Below, piece after piece: positions 25,868 to 34,098 of a DNA stretch of 34,154 bases; position 1 is the stretch's first letter; each line of letters begins with the position of its first letter. The position numbers and the translations under genes were made by a program. The notes below the pieces were generated by a model. It saw only the letters and a program-made list of their open reading frames with translations, searched no databases and had not been told where the DNA came from. Source of the DNA: Lachnospiraceae bacterium (GTDB lineage Bacteria > Bacillota > Clostridia > Lachnospirales > Lachnospiraceae). The stretch is from positions 1 to 34,154 of the forward strand of contig JAFQUB010000049.1 in assembly GCA_017408735.1 (NCBI GenBank), in the 5' to 3' direction.

Positions 25868-27127
25868 TTAATTCAACGGAAACTTATCCAAATCAAGTGT
25901 AGCGAAGTAATCTTCCATTGTTTCTGCACGGCGGATTAACTGGACTTCTCCGTTTTCCTTTAATAAAAGTTCAGCAGAACGCAGTTTCGCATTATAGTTA
26001 TATCCCATTGCAAATCCATGGGCACCAGTATCGTGTAATACTACATAATCACCGATATCAATTTTTGGAAGGGCTCTGTCAATGGCGAATTTGTCATTAT
26101 TTTCACAAAGTCCACCGGTTACATCGTAAACATGGTCACATGGCTCATTTTCTTTTCCAAGAACTGTGATGTGATGATAAGCACCATACATAGCAGGACG
26201 CATCAGGTTTGCTGCACAGGCATCCAAACCGATATATTCCTTGTGAATATGTTTTTCATGAAGTACTTTTGCAACCAATTCACCGTATGGTCCCATCATA
26301 AATCTTCCAAGCTCTGTAAAGATTGCTACATCTCCCATGCCTGCCGGAACAAGCACTTCTTCATAGGCTTTTCTTACGCCTTCACCGATAGCTAAAATAT
26401 CGTTTGGCTCCTGGTCAGGTCTGTATGGAATTCCCACACCACCGGAAAGGTTTACAAAGGCAATATGCACATCTAATTCTTCATGTAATTCTTTTGCAAG
26501 TTCAAAAAGAATCTTAGCAAGTTTTGGATAATATTCATTTGTTACTGTATTGCTGGCAAGGAATGCATGAATACCGAAGTGTTTTACTCCCTTGGCTTTC
26601 ATTTTACGGTATGCTTCTTTCATCTGTTCTTTTGTCATACCGTATTTTGCATCCTGTGGTGTATCCATAATCTGATTCTGTAACACAAAATCTCCGCCCG
26701 GATTGTAGCGACAGCACATAGTTTCTGGAAACTCTGCAATTCCTTCAAAGAAATCCACATGTGTTAAATCGTCAAAATTGATAATTGCTCCTAATTTTGC
26801 TGCATATTCGAAATCTTCTCTCGGAGTTACATTGGAAGAAAACATAATTTCATGTCCCTGCAATCCAATCTTGTTACTTAAATATAATTCCGGCAGTGAA
26901 GAACAGTCTGCTCCGATTCCTTCTTCTTTTAAAATGTTCATAAGATATGGATTTGGAGTTGCCTTTACAGCAAAATATTCTTTAAAGCCTTTGTTCCATG
27001 AAAATGCTTGTTTTAATTTTCTTGCATTTTCTCTAATTCCCTTTTCATCGTAAATATGAAACGGAGTTGGGTATGTCTTTGTGATTTCCTGTACCTGTTC
27101 TAATGTTACAAAAGGTTTCTTTTCCAT
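25868..27127 (-). CDS. lysA: Diaminopimelate decarboxylase-type PLP enzyme
   Basis: The 419-residue protein is a fold III PLP decarboxylase. The PLP lysine is Lys55 in YFAVKATPNP; later blocks include HFGIHAF, NLSGGVGIPY, a GLCENNDKF segment where LysA has its C-E-x-x-D motif, and HDTGAHGFAMGYNYN. These features fit decarboxylation of meso-diaminopimelate to lysine in the cytoplasm. Length is typical. Carboxynorspermidine decarboxylase is the main alternative, but GAHGFAMGYNYN argues for LysA. AAGGAGC precedes the ATG. It lies 30 bases after serS without a visible promoter, so it is probably read from the serine T-box transcript. Confidence 0.88.
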   Translation of the reverse strand: MEKKPFVTLEQVQEITKTYPTPFHIYDEKGIRENARKLKQAFSWNKGFKEYFAVKATPNPYLMNILKEEGIGADCSSLPELYLSNKIGLQGHEIMFSSNVTPREDFEYAAKLGAIINFDDLTHVDFFEGIAEFPETMCCRYNPGGDFVLQNQIMDTPQDAKYGMTKEQMKEAYRKMKAKGVKHFGIHAFLASNTVTNEYYPKLAKILFELAKELHEELDVHIAFVNLSGGVGIPYRPDQEPNDILAIGEGVRKAYEEVLVPAGMGDVAIFTELGRFMMGPYGELVAKVLHEKHIHKEYIGLDACAANLMRPAMYGAYHHITVLGKENEPCDHVYDVTGGLCENNDKFAIDRALPKIDIGDYVVLHDTGAHGFAMGYNYNAKLRSAELLLKENGEVQLIRRAETMEDYFATLDLDKFPLN

Positions 27128-27157
27128 TAATTCTGCTCCTTCCGATTTCTGTGTTTC

Positions 27158-28435
27158 TTATTTAATTTCTGTCATGCCGCCCATATATGGCTGTAATGCT
27201 TTTGGAATTGCAACGGTTCCATCTTCTCTTAAATTGTTTTCAAGGAATGCGATCAACATACGAGGTGGTGCAACTACGGTATTATTTAATGTATGTGCAA
27301 AATATTTTCCGTTTTCACCAACCACACGAATCTTCAATCGTCTTGCCTGTGCATCACCTAAGTTAGAACAGCTTCCTACTTCAAAGTATTTCTTCTGTCT
27401 TGGTGACCACGCTTCCACGTCAATTGATTTCATTTTCAAATCTGCTAAATCTCCGGAACAACATTCTAAAGTTCTTACCGGAATATCTAACGAACGGAAT
27501 AAGTCTACTGTGTTCTGCCATAACTTGTCAAACCACATTTTACTTTCTTCCGGTTTACATACTACAATCATTTCCTGCTTTTCAAACTGATGGATTCTGT
27601 ATACACCACGTTCTTCAATACCATGAGCTCCTTTTTCTTTACGGAAACATGGAGAATAGCTGGTAAGTGTATGTGGAAGTGTTTCTTCCTTTAAAATTGT
27701 ATCGATATATTTACCAATCATGGAATGTTCGCTGGTTCCGATCAAGTACAAATCTTCTCCTTCGATTTTGTACATCATGGCATCCATTTCATCAAAGCTC
27801 ATAACACCGGTTACCACATCGCTTCGAATCATGAACGGAGGTACGCAGTAAGTAAATCCTTTGTTAATCATGAAATCTCTAGCATAAGAAATAATTGCGG
27901 AATGTAATCTGGCAATATCTCCCATCAAATAATAAAATCCGTTTCCGGCAACTTTTCTTGCACTGTCTAAATCAAGTCCGTTGAATTTTTCCATAATTTC
28001 TGCATGGTATGGAACTTCAAACTCAGGAACTACCGGTTCACCGTATTTCTGAATTTCCACGTTTTCGCTGTCATCTTTTCCAATTGGAACGCTTGGGTCA
28101 ATGATATTTGGAATTACCATCATGATTTTCTTAACTTTTTCCTGTAATTCGCTTTCCTGTGCTTCTAATTCTGCCAAACGGTCGGCATCTTTATTTACCT
28201 GTTCTTTTAAAGCCTCAGCCTCTTCCTTTTTACCTTGTCCCATCAAAGCACCAATCTGCTTGGAAATCGCCTTGCGGTTTGCTCTTAAAGCATCTGCTTC
28301 CTGCTGTGTTTTACGGCTTTTTTCGTCTAATTCAATTACCTCATCAACCAATGGTAATTTATGGTCCTGAAACTTGTTTTTAATGTTCTGTTTTACAATC
28401 TCCGGATTTTCCCTTACAAATTTTAAATCTAACAT
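27158..28435 (-). CDS. serS: Seryl-tRNA synthetase
   Basis: The 425-residue enzyme charges tRNA-Ser. Residues 1-110 form the antiparallel coiled-coil arm that contacts the long variable arm of tRNA-Ser; the catalytic class II core follows with GTSEHSMIGKY, motif 2 in CFRKEKGAHGIEERGVYRIHQF (split here: CFRKEKGAHG and RGVYRIHQFEKQEM) and motif 3 near the C-terminus (RMLIAFLENN, GTVAIPKALQPY). ATG 28435 is chosen for the AAGGAGG upstream; longer frames run into the leader. A serine T-box with terminator precedes it, so expression should rise when uncharged tRNA-Ser accumulates. Confidence 0.96.
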   Translation of the reverse strand: MLDLKFVRENPEIVKQNIKNKFQDHKLPLVDEVIELDEKSRKTQQEADALRANRKAISKQIGALMGQGKKEEAEALKEQVNKDADRLAELEAQESELQEKVKKIMMVIPNIIDPSVPIGKDDSENVEIQKYGEPVVPEFEVPYHAEIMEKFNGLDLDSARKVAGNGFYYLMGDIARLHSAIISYARDFMINKGFTYCVPPFMIRSDVVTGVMSFDEMDAMMYKIEGEDLYLIGTSEHSMIGKYIDTILKEETLPHTLTSYSPCFRKEKGAHGIEERGVYRIHQFEKQEMIVVCKPEESKMWFDKLWQNTVDLFRSLDIPVRTLECCSGDLADLKMKSIDVEAWSPRQKKYFEVGSCSNLGDAQARRLKIRVVGENGKYFAHTLNNTVVAPPRMLIAFLENNLREDGTVAIPKALQPYMGGMTEIK

Positions 28436-28462
28436 AATTTCCTCCTTATGAATGATACATAT

Positions 28463-28717
28463 AAAAACGCCCCACGCATCGATAGACATACTACTACCGT
28501 TACATGGGACGAAAAATTCCGTGTTGCCACCCAAATTGCCGTATTTTCATACGACCACTCTTATGGTACGTTAAAGGGTACCGGCCTTCGGATTTCACCG
28601 AATACTCCGAAAGTGGAAAAGTTTATTCCCTTATCGGCTCACACCAACCGCCGACTCTCTTAAAAGTTCCTAAAACCGTAGCTTTCATCAATGCATCTAT
28701 TCTTATTCTTTCTATCT
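28463..28717 (-). ncRNA. Serine T-box leader riboswitch of serS
   Basis: The leader from the predicted start near 28717 holds the stem I apical pattern AGAGAGTCGG ... GGTTGGTGTGAGCC, a stem II/III region with GGTAC/GTACC, the conserved T-box GGGTGGCAACACGG (28532-28519) that pairs with the tRNA acceptor end, and a terminator: CGTCCCA (28511-28505) pairs with TGGGGCG (28474-28468), followed by TTTTTATATG. The likely specifier is TCC at 28617-28615, a serine codon, placed before ACTTTCGGAG as in other clostridial T-boxes. Uncharged tRNA-Ser(GGA) should favour the antiterminator and allow serS transcription. Confidence 0.88.
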
Positions 28718-28723
28718 TTCGTT

Positions 28724-28752
28724 ATTATATACTCACTTGCCCAATTACGCAA
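28724..28752 (-). promoter_or_regulatory. Promoter of T-box-serS operon
   Basis: TTGCGT (28752-28747), a 17-base spacer and a consensus TATAAT (28729-28724) precede the T-box leader. Transcription should begin near 28717. Confidence 0.78.
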
Positions 28753-28788
28753 GAAGTTTTTTCCCGAGTTCGTTTTAACTAACTCCTT

Positions 28789-29139
28789 TTATATAGTTTC
28801 AAGAATATCTACAACGATTTGATATTCTTTTCCAGCCTGCTCCATTAATTCCCTTACTCCTTCATCGGAACCGGCTCTCAATGTTTCAGTAATGGGACTG
28901 ATAGAACGCATAATTCCGTCCAGTCCCAGATTGGAAATTAACCCCTTTAAAGTATGTGCCGCTTCAAAAGCTCCATCCAACTGTCCCTGTTTAAACTCGC
29001 TCTGCATATTTTTAAAGCTCTCATCCTCTATAAAGCGCTTCAAAAATTTTATGTACAACATTTCGTTTCCCATAAATCTTGACATCACAAGCTCCATGTT
29101 TACGCCTGCCATCTGTAAATCTTCGCACACCTTATGCAT
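28789..29139 (-). CDS. Hpt-domain phosphotransfer protein
   Basis: The 116-residue protein is a single histidine phosphotransfer domain, a four-helix bundle. The phosphorylatable residue is His62 in AAHTLKGLISNLGLDGI, the Hpt signature, and the surrounding FMGNEMLYIKFLKRFIEDESF helix is also typical. Such proteins relay phosphate between hybrid histidine kinases and response regulators. No kinase or regulator gene lies nearby, so its partners must be elsewhere. AGGAGGG lies 11 bases before the ATG. It follows the aminotransferase gene by 26 bases, an odd neighbour for signalling. Confidence 0.87.
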   Translation of the reverse strand: MHKVCEDLQMAGVNMELVMSRFMGNEMLYIKFLKRFIEDESFKNMQSEFKQGQLDGAFEAAHTLKGLISNLGLDGIMRSISPITETLRAGSDEGVRELMEQAGKEYQIVVDILETI

Positions 29140-29165
29140 AAATTATTTGTCCCTCCTGTGGCTGA

Positions 29166-30350
29166 TTACTTATACTCTTTTACCAGTTTCTCAAAGGCTG
29201 TTAAAGAACGTTCTACCTTTTCTGTCGGAATACAATATGCCATTCTAAAATGTCCTGCACATTCAAATCCATCACCAGGCACTAACAGCAAATCATACTT
29301 CAATGCTTTATTGCAGAATGCCTTTGCATCCGGTTCCAATGCTCTCGGGAACATGTAGAAGGTTCCTCCCGGTTCCACACATTCAAAGCCCATATCTGTC
29401 AAAGCTTTATATAATATATTTTTATTTGTTTCATATACAGATAAATCGGAAGTTTTGTCCAAAATAGAAGGGAGGGCTAATTGAATCAGGGAAGATGGAC
29501 AATTGTGTCCGATTCCTCTGGAAATCTGTCCGCACATATCCGCTAACACCTCTGCTCCTTCACACTCCGGTCCCACTGCAATATATCCGATTCTCTCGCC
29601 CGGCAGGGAAACGGATTTACTGAAGGAATAGCAGGTTAGTGTATTTTTATAATATTTTGCCACATATGGCGCTTTATCACCATTGAATACAATTTCTCTG
29701 TATGGTTCGTCTGAAATAATGTAAATCGGATGGGAATACTGCTGTTCTTTTTCTTCCAGATACGCCGCCAGCTTCTTTAAAGTTTCTTCCGAATACACGC
29801 TTCCGGATGGATTGTTTGGTGTGTTGATTACAATTGCCATCACTTTTTCATTCATTATTTCATCAAAAGCTTCAAAATTAATCTGAAAACTTTCTGTGTC
29901 TGCCGGCACTACCTTTAATTTTGCTCCGGTCTTTGTTATATATGGAACATATTCGCTGAAATACGGCGCAAAGGTAATCACTTCATCTCCCGGAACGGTA
30001 ACGCAACGCAAAGCATGAGCTATGGCACTGGCTGCCGCACTGGTCATAAAGATATGTTCCATGGTGTAATTCATCTGAAATCTGCGGTTTAATGAATCTG
30101 CCACCGCCTGGCGTACAGAAGGAATACCAAGGCTTGGGCTGTAACCGTGAATTGTCATTGGATCTTCATTGGTGAGCAGTTCTATTATTTTATCTGCAAA
30201 TTCCTTTGGTGCAGGAACAGATGGATTTCCTAAACTATAATCAAATACATTTTCATATCCAATCTCTTTTGCACGTTCTGAGCCATATGCAAAAATTTCA
30301 CGAATCACAGATTTTTGTCCCAGCATATCAAGAAATTCTTTTGCTATCAT
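29166..30350 (-). CDS. Class I/II PLP-dependent aminotransferase
   Basis: The 394-residue protein has the fold I aminotransferase blocks: YSLGNPSVPAPKEFADKI, TSAAASAIAHALR, NTPNNPSGSVYSEETL, the substrate-aspartate region ISDEPYREI and the PLP lysine Lys245 in YSFSKSVSLPGERIGYIA. It resembles aspartate/aromatic or methionine-type aminotransferases; the exact amino acid cannot be fixed from sequence. GGAGG precedes the ATG, which overlaps the stop of the HAD gene in an ATGA arrangement, indicating translational coupling. The Hpt gene follows. Confidence 0.9.
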   Translation of the reverse strand: MIAKEFLDMLGQKSVIREIFAYGSERAKEIGYENVFDYSLGNPSVPAPKEFADKIIELLTNEDPMTIHGYSPSLGIPSVRQAVADSLNRRFQMNYTMEHIFMTSAAASAIAHALRCVTVPGDEVITFAPYFSEYVPYITKTGAKLKVVPADTESFQINFEAFDEIMNEKVMAIVINTPNNPSGSVYSEETLKKLAAYLEEKEQQYSHPIYIISDEPYREIVFNGDKAPYVAKYYKNTLTCYSFSKSVSLPGERIGYIAVGPECEGAEVLADMCGQISRGIGHNCPSSLIQLALPSILDKTSDLSVYETNKNILYKALTDMGFECVEPGGTFYMFPRALEPDAKAFCNKALKYDLLLVPGDGFECAGHFRMAYCIPTEKVERSLTAFEKLVKEYK

Positions 30351-31012
30351 TTTTCTTTTTCCTCCATTTTCTTTATGAAATCTATTACTTTTAATAAATC
30401 TTCTTCTAATCCGAACAATATATTTTTCGTTTCCTGGGAAGGTTCATCTAAATCCGGCACCATGACTGGCATACAGCCGGCACGAAACGCCGCCAGAATA
30501 CCATTTGGAGAATCCTCCAGCGCGATACAGTTTTCCGGTGGAAGTTCCAGTTCTTCTGCTGCCTTTAAATAAATGTCCGGTTCCGGTTTTCCGTTTTTAA
30601 CCATGGATGCACATATTATTTTATCAAAATATTTCAATAAATCTACACTTTTTAAATATTTTTCTGTTCTCTCCAAATCCGTCGCTGTTGCTACTGCTGT
30701 TTTTAACCCTTGTTCTTTCAGGAAAACAAGCAGTTCCCGGATTCCTTTTTTGGTTTCGATTCCATTTTCTTCTATGTAAGCACTCATCAACTCTTTTCGT
30801 CTGGCTCTGACTTTATGATAATCAAATTCCTGTCCGAAATATCCCTTTAATTTAGGCTCTGCATATTTTGCCGCAAGACTTCGAATGGATAATACATGCT
30901 TTTTCTCCATTTGATATCCCATTTCCGCTGCCGCCTCGCACCAAAAACGAAGCAACAGTTTTTCTGTGTCTAACATCAGACCGTCCATATCGAAAATTAC
31001 ACCTTGTAACAT
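30347..31012 (-). CDS. HAD-superfamily phosphatase, beta-phosphoglucomutase-like subfamily
   Basis: The 221-residue protein shows HAD motif I IFDMDGLMLDTE (Asp8, Asp10), motif II in AVATATDLER, motif III lysine in KNGKPEPDIYLKAAEEL and motif IV ALEDSPNGILAAFRAG. The helical cap after motif I fits subclass IA, which includes sugar-phosphate phosphatases and beta-phosphoglucomutase. The exact substrate is unknown. AGGAGGG lies nine bases before the ATG. It is the first gene of the HAD - aminotransferase - Hpt run and overlaps the second by four bases. Confidence 0.9.
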   Translation of the reverse strand: MLQGVIFDMDGLMLDTEKLLLRFWCEAAAEMGYQMEKKHVLSIRSLAAKYAEPKLKGYFGQEFDYHKVRARRKELMSAYIEENGIETKKGIRELLVFLKEQGLKTAVATATDLERTEKYLKSVDLLKYFDKIICASMVKNGKPEPDIYLKAAEELELPPENCIALEDSPNGILAAFRAGCMPVMVPDLDEPSQETKNILFGLEEDLLKVIDFIKKMEEKEK

Positions 31013-31093
31013 GATTTTCTTCCCTCCTGTTCTGTTTCACACTTTTTTCACATTTTCACCATATTTAAACCACATTTGTTCTTTATATTAATA

Positions 31094-31121
31094 CTTGTCA
31101 AGAGATAAGCACCTTGACAAG
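31094..31121. repeat. CTTGTCAAG/CTTGACAAG inverted repeat
   Basis: CTTGTCAAG (31094-31102) and CTTGACAAG (31113-31121) are exact reverse complements ten bases apart. The right arm contains a TTGACA that could serve as a plus-strand -35 box. A similar pair, TTGTCAA and TTGACAA, occurs at 34092-34112. Confidence 0.55.
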
Positions 31122-31143
31122 CAAATAGTTTCTTTTATAAAAT
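31114..31143 (+). promoter_or_regulatory. Plus-strand promoter-like sequence without a gene
   Basis: TTGACA (31114-31119), an 18-base spacer and TAAAAT (31138-31143), or TATAAA at a 16-base spacing, would drive transcription to the right. The only element downstream is a terminator-like hairpin at 31153-31185, so any transcript would be very short. Confidence 0.35.
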
Positions 31144-31152
31144 CCCCCCTCT

Positions 31153-31185
31153 TAAGGCTCAGGTAACTGGGCCTTACACTTTTTT
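31153..31185 (+). terminator. Plus-strand terminator-like hairpin
   Basis: AAGGCTCAG (31154-31162) pairs with CTGGGCCTT (31167-31175) around a GTAA tetraloop, one further A-T pair closing it, and TTTTTT follows at 31180-31185. The U-run is only on the plus strand although neighbouring genes are on the minus strand. Confidence 0.5.
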
Positions 31186-31206
31186 ATATCTCTTTATTCT
31201 TTTCTC

Positions 31207-32103
31207 TTAATCCCCCAGTGTCACAAACCCCTTTTCAATCAGGAATGCCGGATGATAAGAAAGTTTTGCTTTTCTTAATCCTTCCGAGCCGGTATCTTCT
31301 TCCCGATTCACATACAGATATTCTGCTGCTTCCGCTTTTAAAAATTCCCGATTTATCATTGGGTAGGCACCTTGTATTTCTGCAAACGCTTTTTCAACGT
31401 GTATCACAAACGTATCATCTGTAACAGACTCTCCAAAGGTAAAGGCAATCACCTGACCTTCTGCCCGAATTAATCCGCCTTTTAAATCCAGTTCTTCCAA
31501 CATATTTAATCCCTGAATAGTAACTGACAACTCTTGTTGTTTTTCTTTATCTGTGTCACATCCGTTTTTTATCCCCCATTCTTCTGCCATAGCAATACAT
31601 TCCGCTACATTTTCTTTGGTAATCGGTTCGTACTGCCAGTTGGGGTGATTTGCTATAAATCGATTGATGTGGTTTTTCTTTCCGTGGTATTTTTTTCCTG
31701 ATAGCTGAATTAATTTTTCTGTTTCATAGACATAATCTGCATAATCTCTATTGTAAGAAATTTCCAAGTCATCCCCGTACATTTCCTGAAGTTTTAAAAA
31801 TTGTTCTTCCGTCACAAGACGAAGCTTCAGCTTTCTGCCTTCTTTCTTCCATTCTTCTTTTAGCAATTCAATTACTTTCTTTTTATCCCCTGCGCCTACC
31901 GGAAACGTAACCGCGTGGTCTTCATTCTCACTTAAAAAGCATATGGTATCTTCCACGATTGCATATTTTAACGGAAATATGGTTCGCGACCATAAATAGA
32001 TGTTTGCAAAGGTCATTTCACAATTTCTATTGTGTTCTTTTTGTAGAAAATTCCTGATAATCTCTTTATCTTCAAGCTCTGGATGTTTAAATTCTGTCCT
32101 CAT
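31207..32103 (-). CDS. DUF2156 / phosphatidylglycerol lysyltransferase C-terminal-like protein
   Basis: The 298-residue protein resembles the stand-alone DUF2156 group, a double GNAT-like fold related to the catalytic part of MprF. Blocks seen are NCEMTFANIYLWS at the front, a YVYETEKLIQLSGKKYHGKKNHINRF region (LSGKKYHGKKNHINRF is diagnostic), GGLIRAEGQVIAFTFGE, FVIHVEKAF and NREEDTGSEGLRKAKLSYHP. No membrane helices are present, so it is a soluble acyl- or aminoacyl-transferase candidate with unknown substrate. ATG 32103 follows GGAGGACAGAT; the longer frame would overlap the upstream nitrilase-family gene, which ends 40 bases before. Confidence 0.85.
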   Translation of the reverse strand: MRTEFKHPELEDKEIIRNFLQKEHNRNCEMTFANIYLWSRTIFPLKYAIVEDTICFLSENEDHAVTFPVGAGDKKKVIELLKEEWKKEGRKLKLRLVTEEQFLKLQEMYGDDLEISYNRDYADYVYETEKLIQLSGKKYHGKKNHINRFIANHPNWQYEPITKENVAECIAMAEEWGIKNGCDTDKEKQQELSVTIQGLNMLEELDLKGGLIRAEGQVIAFTFGESVTDDTFVIHVEKAFAEIQGAYPMINREFLKAEAAEYLYVNREEDTGSEGLRKAKLSYHPAFLIEKGFVTLGD

Positions 32104-32143
32104 ATCTGTCCTCCAAAAGTTTTCCTCTGTTTCACCTGTATAT

Positions 32144-32959
32144 TTATAATTGATACACATCCGGACGACGATTTTGTAATGTGGCAATTTCCTGTCTTGC
32201 CCATTTCTGATATTCAAAATCAATGTCTGCATATGTAACTTTTGTTCCCGAAGAACAGTCCGCAATCACATCTCCCCAAGGATTTACCACTCTTGAACAT
32301 CCAAAAGGATAATTTCCCTTTACTTCGCCATAACAATTACATGTGGCAAAATACGTCAGATTATACAAAGCAGTGGCTTTAGTTAATGTATCCCAGTGAC
32401 TGAGTCTTGGCGGAAGTACTCGTCCCATAGGCCAGCAGGCAACCGAACATATCAAATCGGCGCCTGCCAGTGTAAGACTTCTTGCCTGTTCGGGAAAACG
32501 CATATCGTAACACACCATTAGTCCCACCTTACCAAACTCAGTATCAACTAACTTCAATTCTTTTCCCGCTTCTACAAAAGCCGATTCTTTTGCACCTGCC
32601 AAATCTGCCAAATGAATTTTTTGATATTTTTCTAACACCTTCCCCTGACGGTCAATAAAAGGCATGGCGTTATAATATCTTCCATTTTCCGCCTTCTCCA
32701 GAAAGCTTCCCGGAATTAGATTGACTTTATATTGTGCTGCCAGTTCCCGCATTAATGTAATATAAGCGCCATCCATGGTTTCTGCATACTCTGCTGCCAT
32801 CCGGCTATTGGTAACATCTCCGTAACTCAATTCCGGAAACATTACCAAATCCACATCGTTACAGCCATCCATGGCGCGCTTTAACATTTCTTTTGTTTCT
32901 CTTATATTTTCCTGCTTATTTTCTACATAAGTCCTTCTCTGACATAATGCTATTCTCAT
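32144..32959 (-). CDS. Carbon-nitrogen hydrolase (nitrilase superfamily) amidase
   Basis: The 271-residue protein has the complete nitrilase-superfamily triad: Glu43 in MFPELSYG, Lys114 in KYQKIHL and Cys150 in LMVCYDMRFPEQAR. It is the right length for a single-domain amidase of the omega-amidase/Nit2 or carbamoylase type. These enzymes hydrolyse small amides in the cytoplasm; the substrate is not clear from sequence. AGGAG lies six bases before the ATG. It starts 15 bases after the superoxide dismutase gene and is probably cotranscribed with it. Confidence 0.9.
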   Translation of the reverse strand: MRIALCQRRTYVENKQENIRETKEMLKRAMDGCNDVDLVMFPELSYGDVTNSRMAAEYAETMDGAYITLMRELAAQYKVNLIPGSFLEKAENGRYYNAMPFIDRQGKVLEKYQKIHLADLAGAKESAFVEAGKELKLVDTEFGKVGLMVCYDMRFPEQARSLTLAGADLICSVACWPMGRVLPPRLSHWDTLTKATALYNLTYFATCNCYGEVKGNYPFGCSRVVNPWGDVIADCSSGTKVTYADIDFEYQKWARQEIATLQNRRPDVYQL

Positions 32960-32974
32960 CGCATTCTCCTACAA

Positions 32975-33595
32975 TTACCTGCCGCAGCACTTTTCCTCTG
33001 CTTTCTTCCAATCCACAACTTGAAACCAGTCGTCAATATATTTATTTCGTTCATTATAATGCTTCAAATAATACGCATGTTCCCACACATCAATGCCTAT
33101 GACAGGAGTCCATCCAAACTCCAATGGTGTGTTCTGATTTTGTGTAGTAATAATATAAAATCCGTTTCCATCTGTCACCAACCATGCATACCCGGAACCG
33201 AATACTTTTAAGGCTGCATCTTTAAAAACTCTTTCGAATTTCTCATAACTTCCAAAGGTGTTATCTATTCCCTGTTTTATTCTTCCCATAGGCTGCGTGT
33301 TCCCATCCGGGCTCATGGTTTCGAAAAAGAACCGGTGATTATATACACCGCCTGCATTTTTCCGAACCTCTATACTTTGTTCCTTGGGAATTTTCTCCAG
33401 ATGATACAGCACTTCCACCAAAGACATCCTTTGGAGCCACGGATTTTGCTTCATAGTTTGATTCAAATTATCAATATAAGTCTGCAAATGACGGTCATGA
33501 TGAAGATGCATGGTCTTTTCATCAATGTATGGCTCTAATGCGTTATACTCATAGGGTAATGGTGTGTTATAAAAGGGATAATATTGATTTTCCAT
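32975..33595 (-). CDS. Fe/Mn-type superoxide dismutase
   Basis: The 206-residue protein has the SOD fold with all four metal ligands: His32 (MHLHHDRH), His87 (GGVYNHRFFF), Asp169 and His173 (GIDVWEHAYYLKHY). It converts superoxide to peroxide and oxygen in the cytoplasm. Compared with common SODs the NHS-F-F-W block reads NHRFFFETM, so the metal (Fe, Mn or either) cannot be decided by eye. The C-terminus ends KCCGR, a vicinal cysteine pair unusual for the family. ATG 33595 follows AGGTG; a GTG at 33604 lies on top of that site. It begins 66 bases after the DUF1622 gene and precedes the amidase. Confidence 0.9.
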   Translation of the reverse strand: MENQYYPFYNTPLPYEYNALEPYIDEKTMHLHHDRHLQTYIDNLNQTMKQNPWLQRMSLVEVLYHLEKIPKEQSIEVRKNAGGVYNHRFFFETMSPDGNTQPMGRIKQGIDNTFGSYEKFERVFKDAALKVFGSGYAWLVTDGNGFYIITTQNQNTPLEFGWTPVIGIDVWEHAYYLKHYNERNKYIDDWFQVVDWKKAEEKCCGR

Positions 33596-33661
33596 AACAT
33601 TCACCTATAAAGTTCTTCCACTTATCCTATGCACTATTCTCAAATATGTTCTGTTGTGTTT

Positions 33662-33994
33662 TTATATTTCGTGGCCACTTTCTTCCTGCTTGATTTCCCA
33701 ATGAATCAAAAAGGTCAGCGCTGCACGCAGTATAATAATTCCTGCCACCGTACCAATTTCTGCCCATTCCCGCACCACAACGGTTCGCAAAATTTCACTT
33801 CCCATTTTAAATTCCAATCCCATGGCAAGCCCCTTGGCAAGAATCAGCTTTGTATCCGGTGAACGTCTGATATAATTAAAACACCCACGAATACCGGATA
33901 CGATGATAATAGTCACACCTATATATTCAAATATCAAAATTGCTATTTCAACTAAATATTTTAAACACACTTCTAAGATTTCCAATATTTCCAC
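33662..33994 (-). CDS. DUF1622 family small membrane protein
   Basis: The 110-residue protein has two or three membrane helices at about 10-36, 70-82 and 84-100, with the DUF1622 pattern: YIGVTIIIVSGIRG, then LAKGLAMGLEFKMGSEILRTVV and a helix ending in HWEI. Function is unknown for the family. The start is GTG 33994, preceded by AAGGGGG. It is probably the first gene of the DUF1622 - SOD - amidase - DUF2156 run, behind a promoter at 34071-34098. Confidence 0.85.
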   Translation of the reverse strand: MEILEILEVCLKYLVEIAILIFEYIGVTIIIVSGIRGCFNYIRRSPDTKLILAKGLAMGLEFKMGSEILRTVVVREWAEIGTVAGIIILRAALTFLIHWEIKQEESGHEI

Positions 33995-34027
33995 GTGTTT
34001 TCCCCCTTTCCATTATTATAATCTCTC

Positions 34028-34072
34028 GGAATCTTTAAGCCAGTAAACATAAGGCTTTCAGATTCCTTTTTT
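34028..34072 (+). terminator. Hairpin with plus-strand T-run; also lies in leader of the DUF1622 gene
   Basis: GGAATCT (34028-34034) pairs with AGATTCC (34060-34066), and AAGCC (34037-34041) with GGCTT (34053-34057), separated by a 2x2 internal loop. TTTTTT follows on the plus strand. On the minus strand it would be a 5' leader hairpin of the DUF1622 gene, since no U-run follows there. Confidence 0.5.
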
Positions 34073-34098
34073 ATTAAAATCCCCCACTTTTTTGTCAA
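34071..34098 (-). promoter_or_regulatory. Possible promoter of the DUF1622-SOD run
   Basis: TTGACA (34098-34093), a 16-base spacer and TAATAA (34076-34071) on the minus strand point toward the gene at 33994. The -35 box is one arm of a TTGTCAA/TTGACAA inverted repeat. Confidence 0.45.

Noticed and set aside
28448..28782. Plus-strand frames over the serS leader
   Set aside because: The stretch is explained by the T-box leader and its promoter on the minus strand; no ribosome binding sites.
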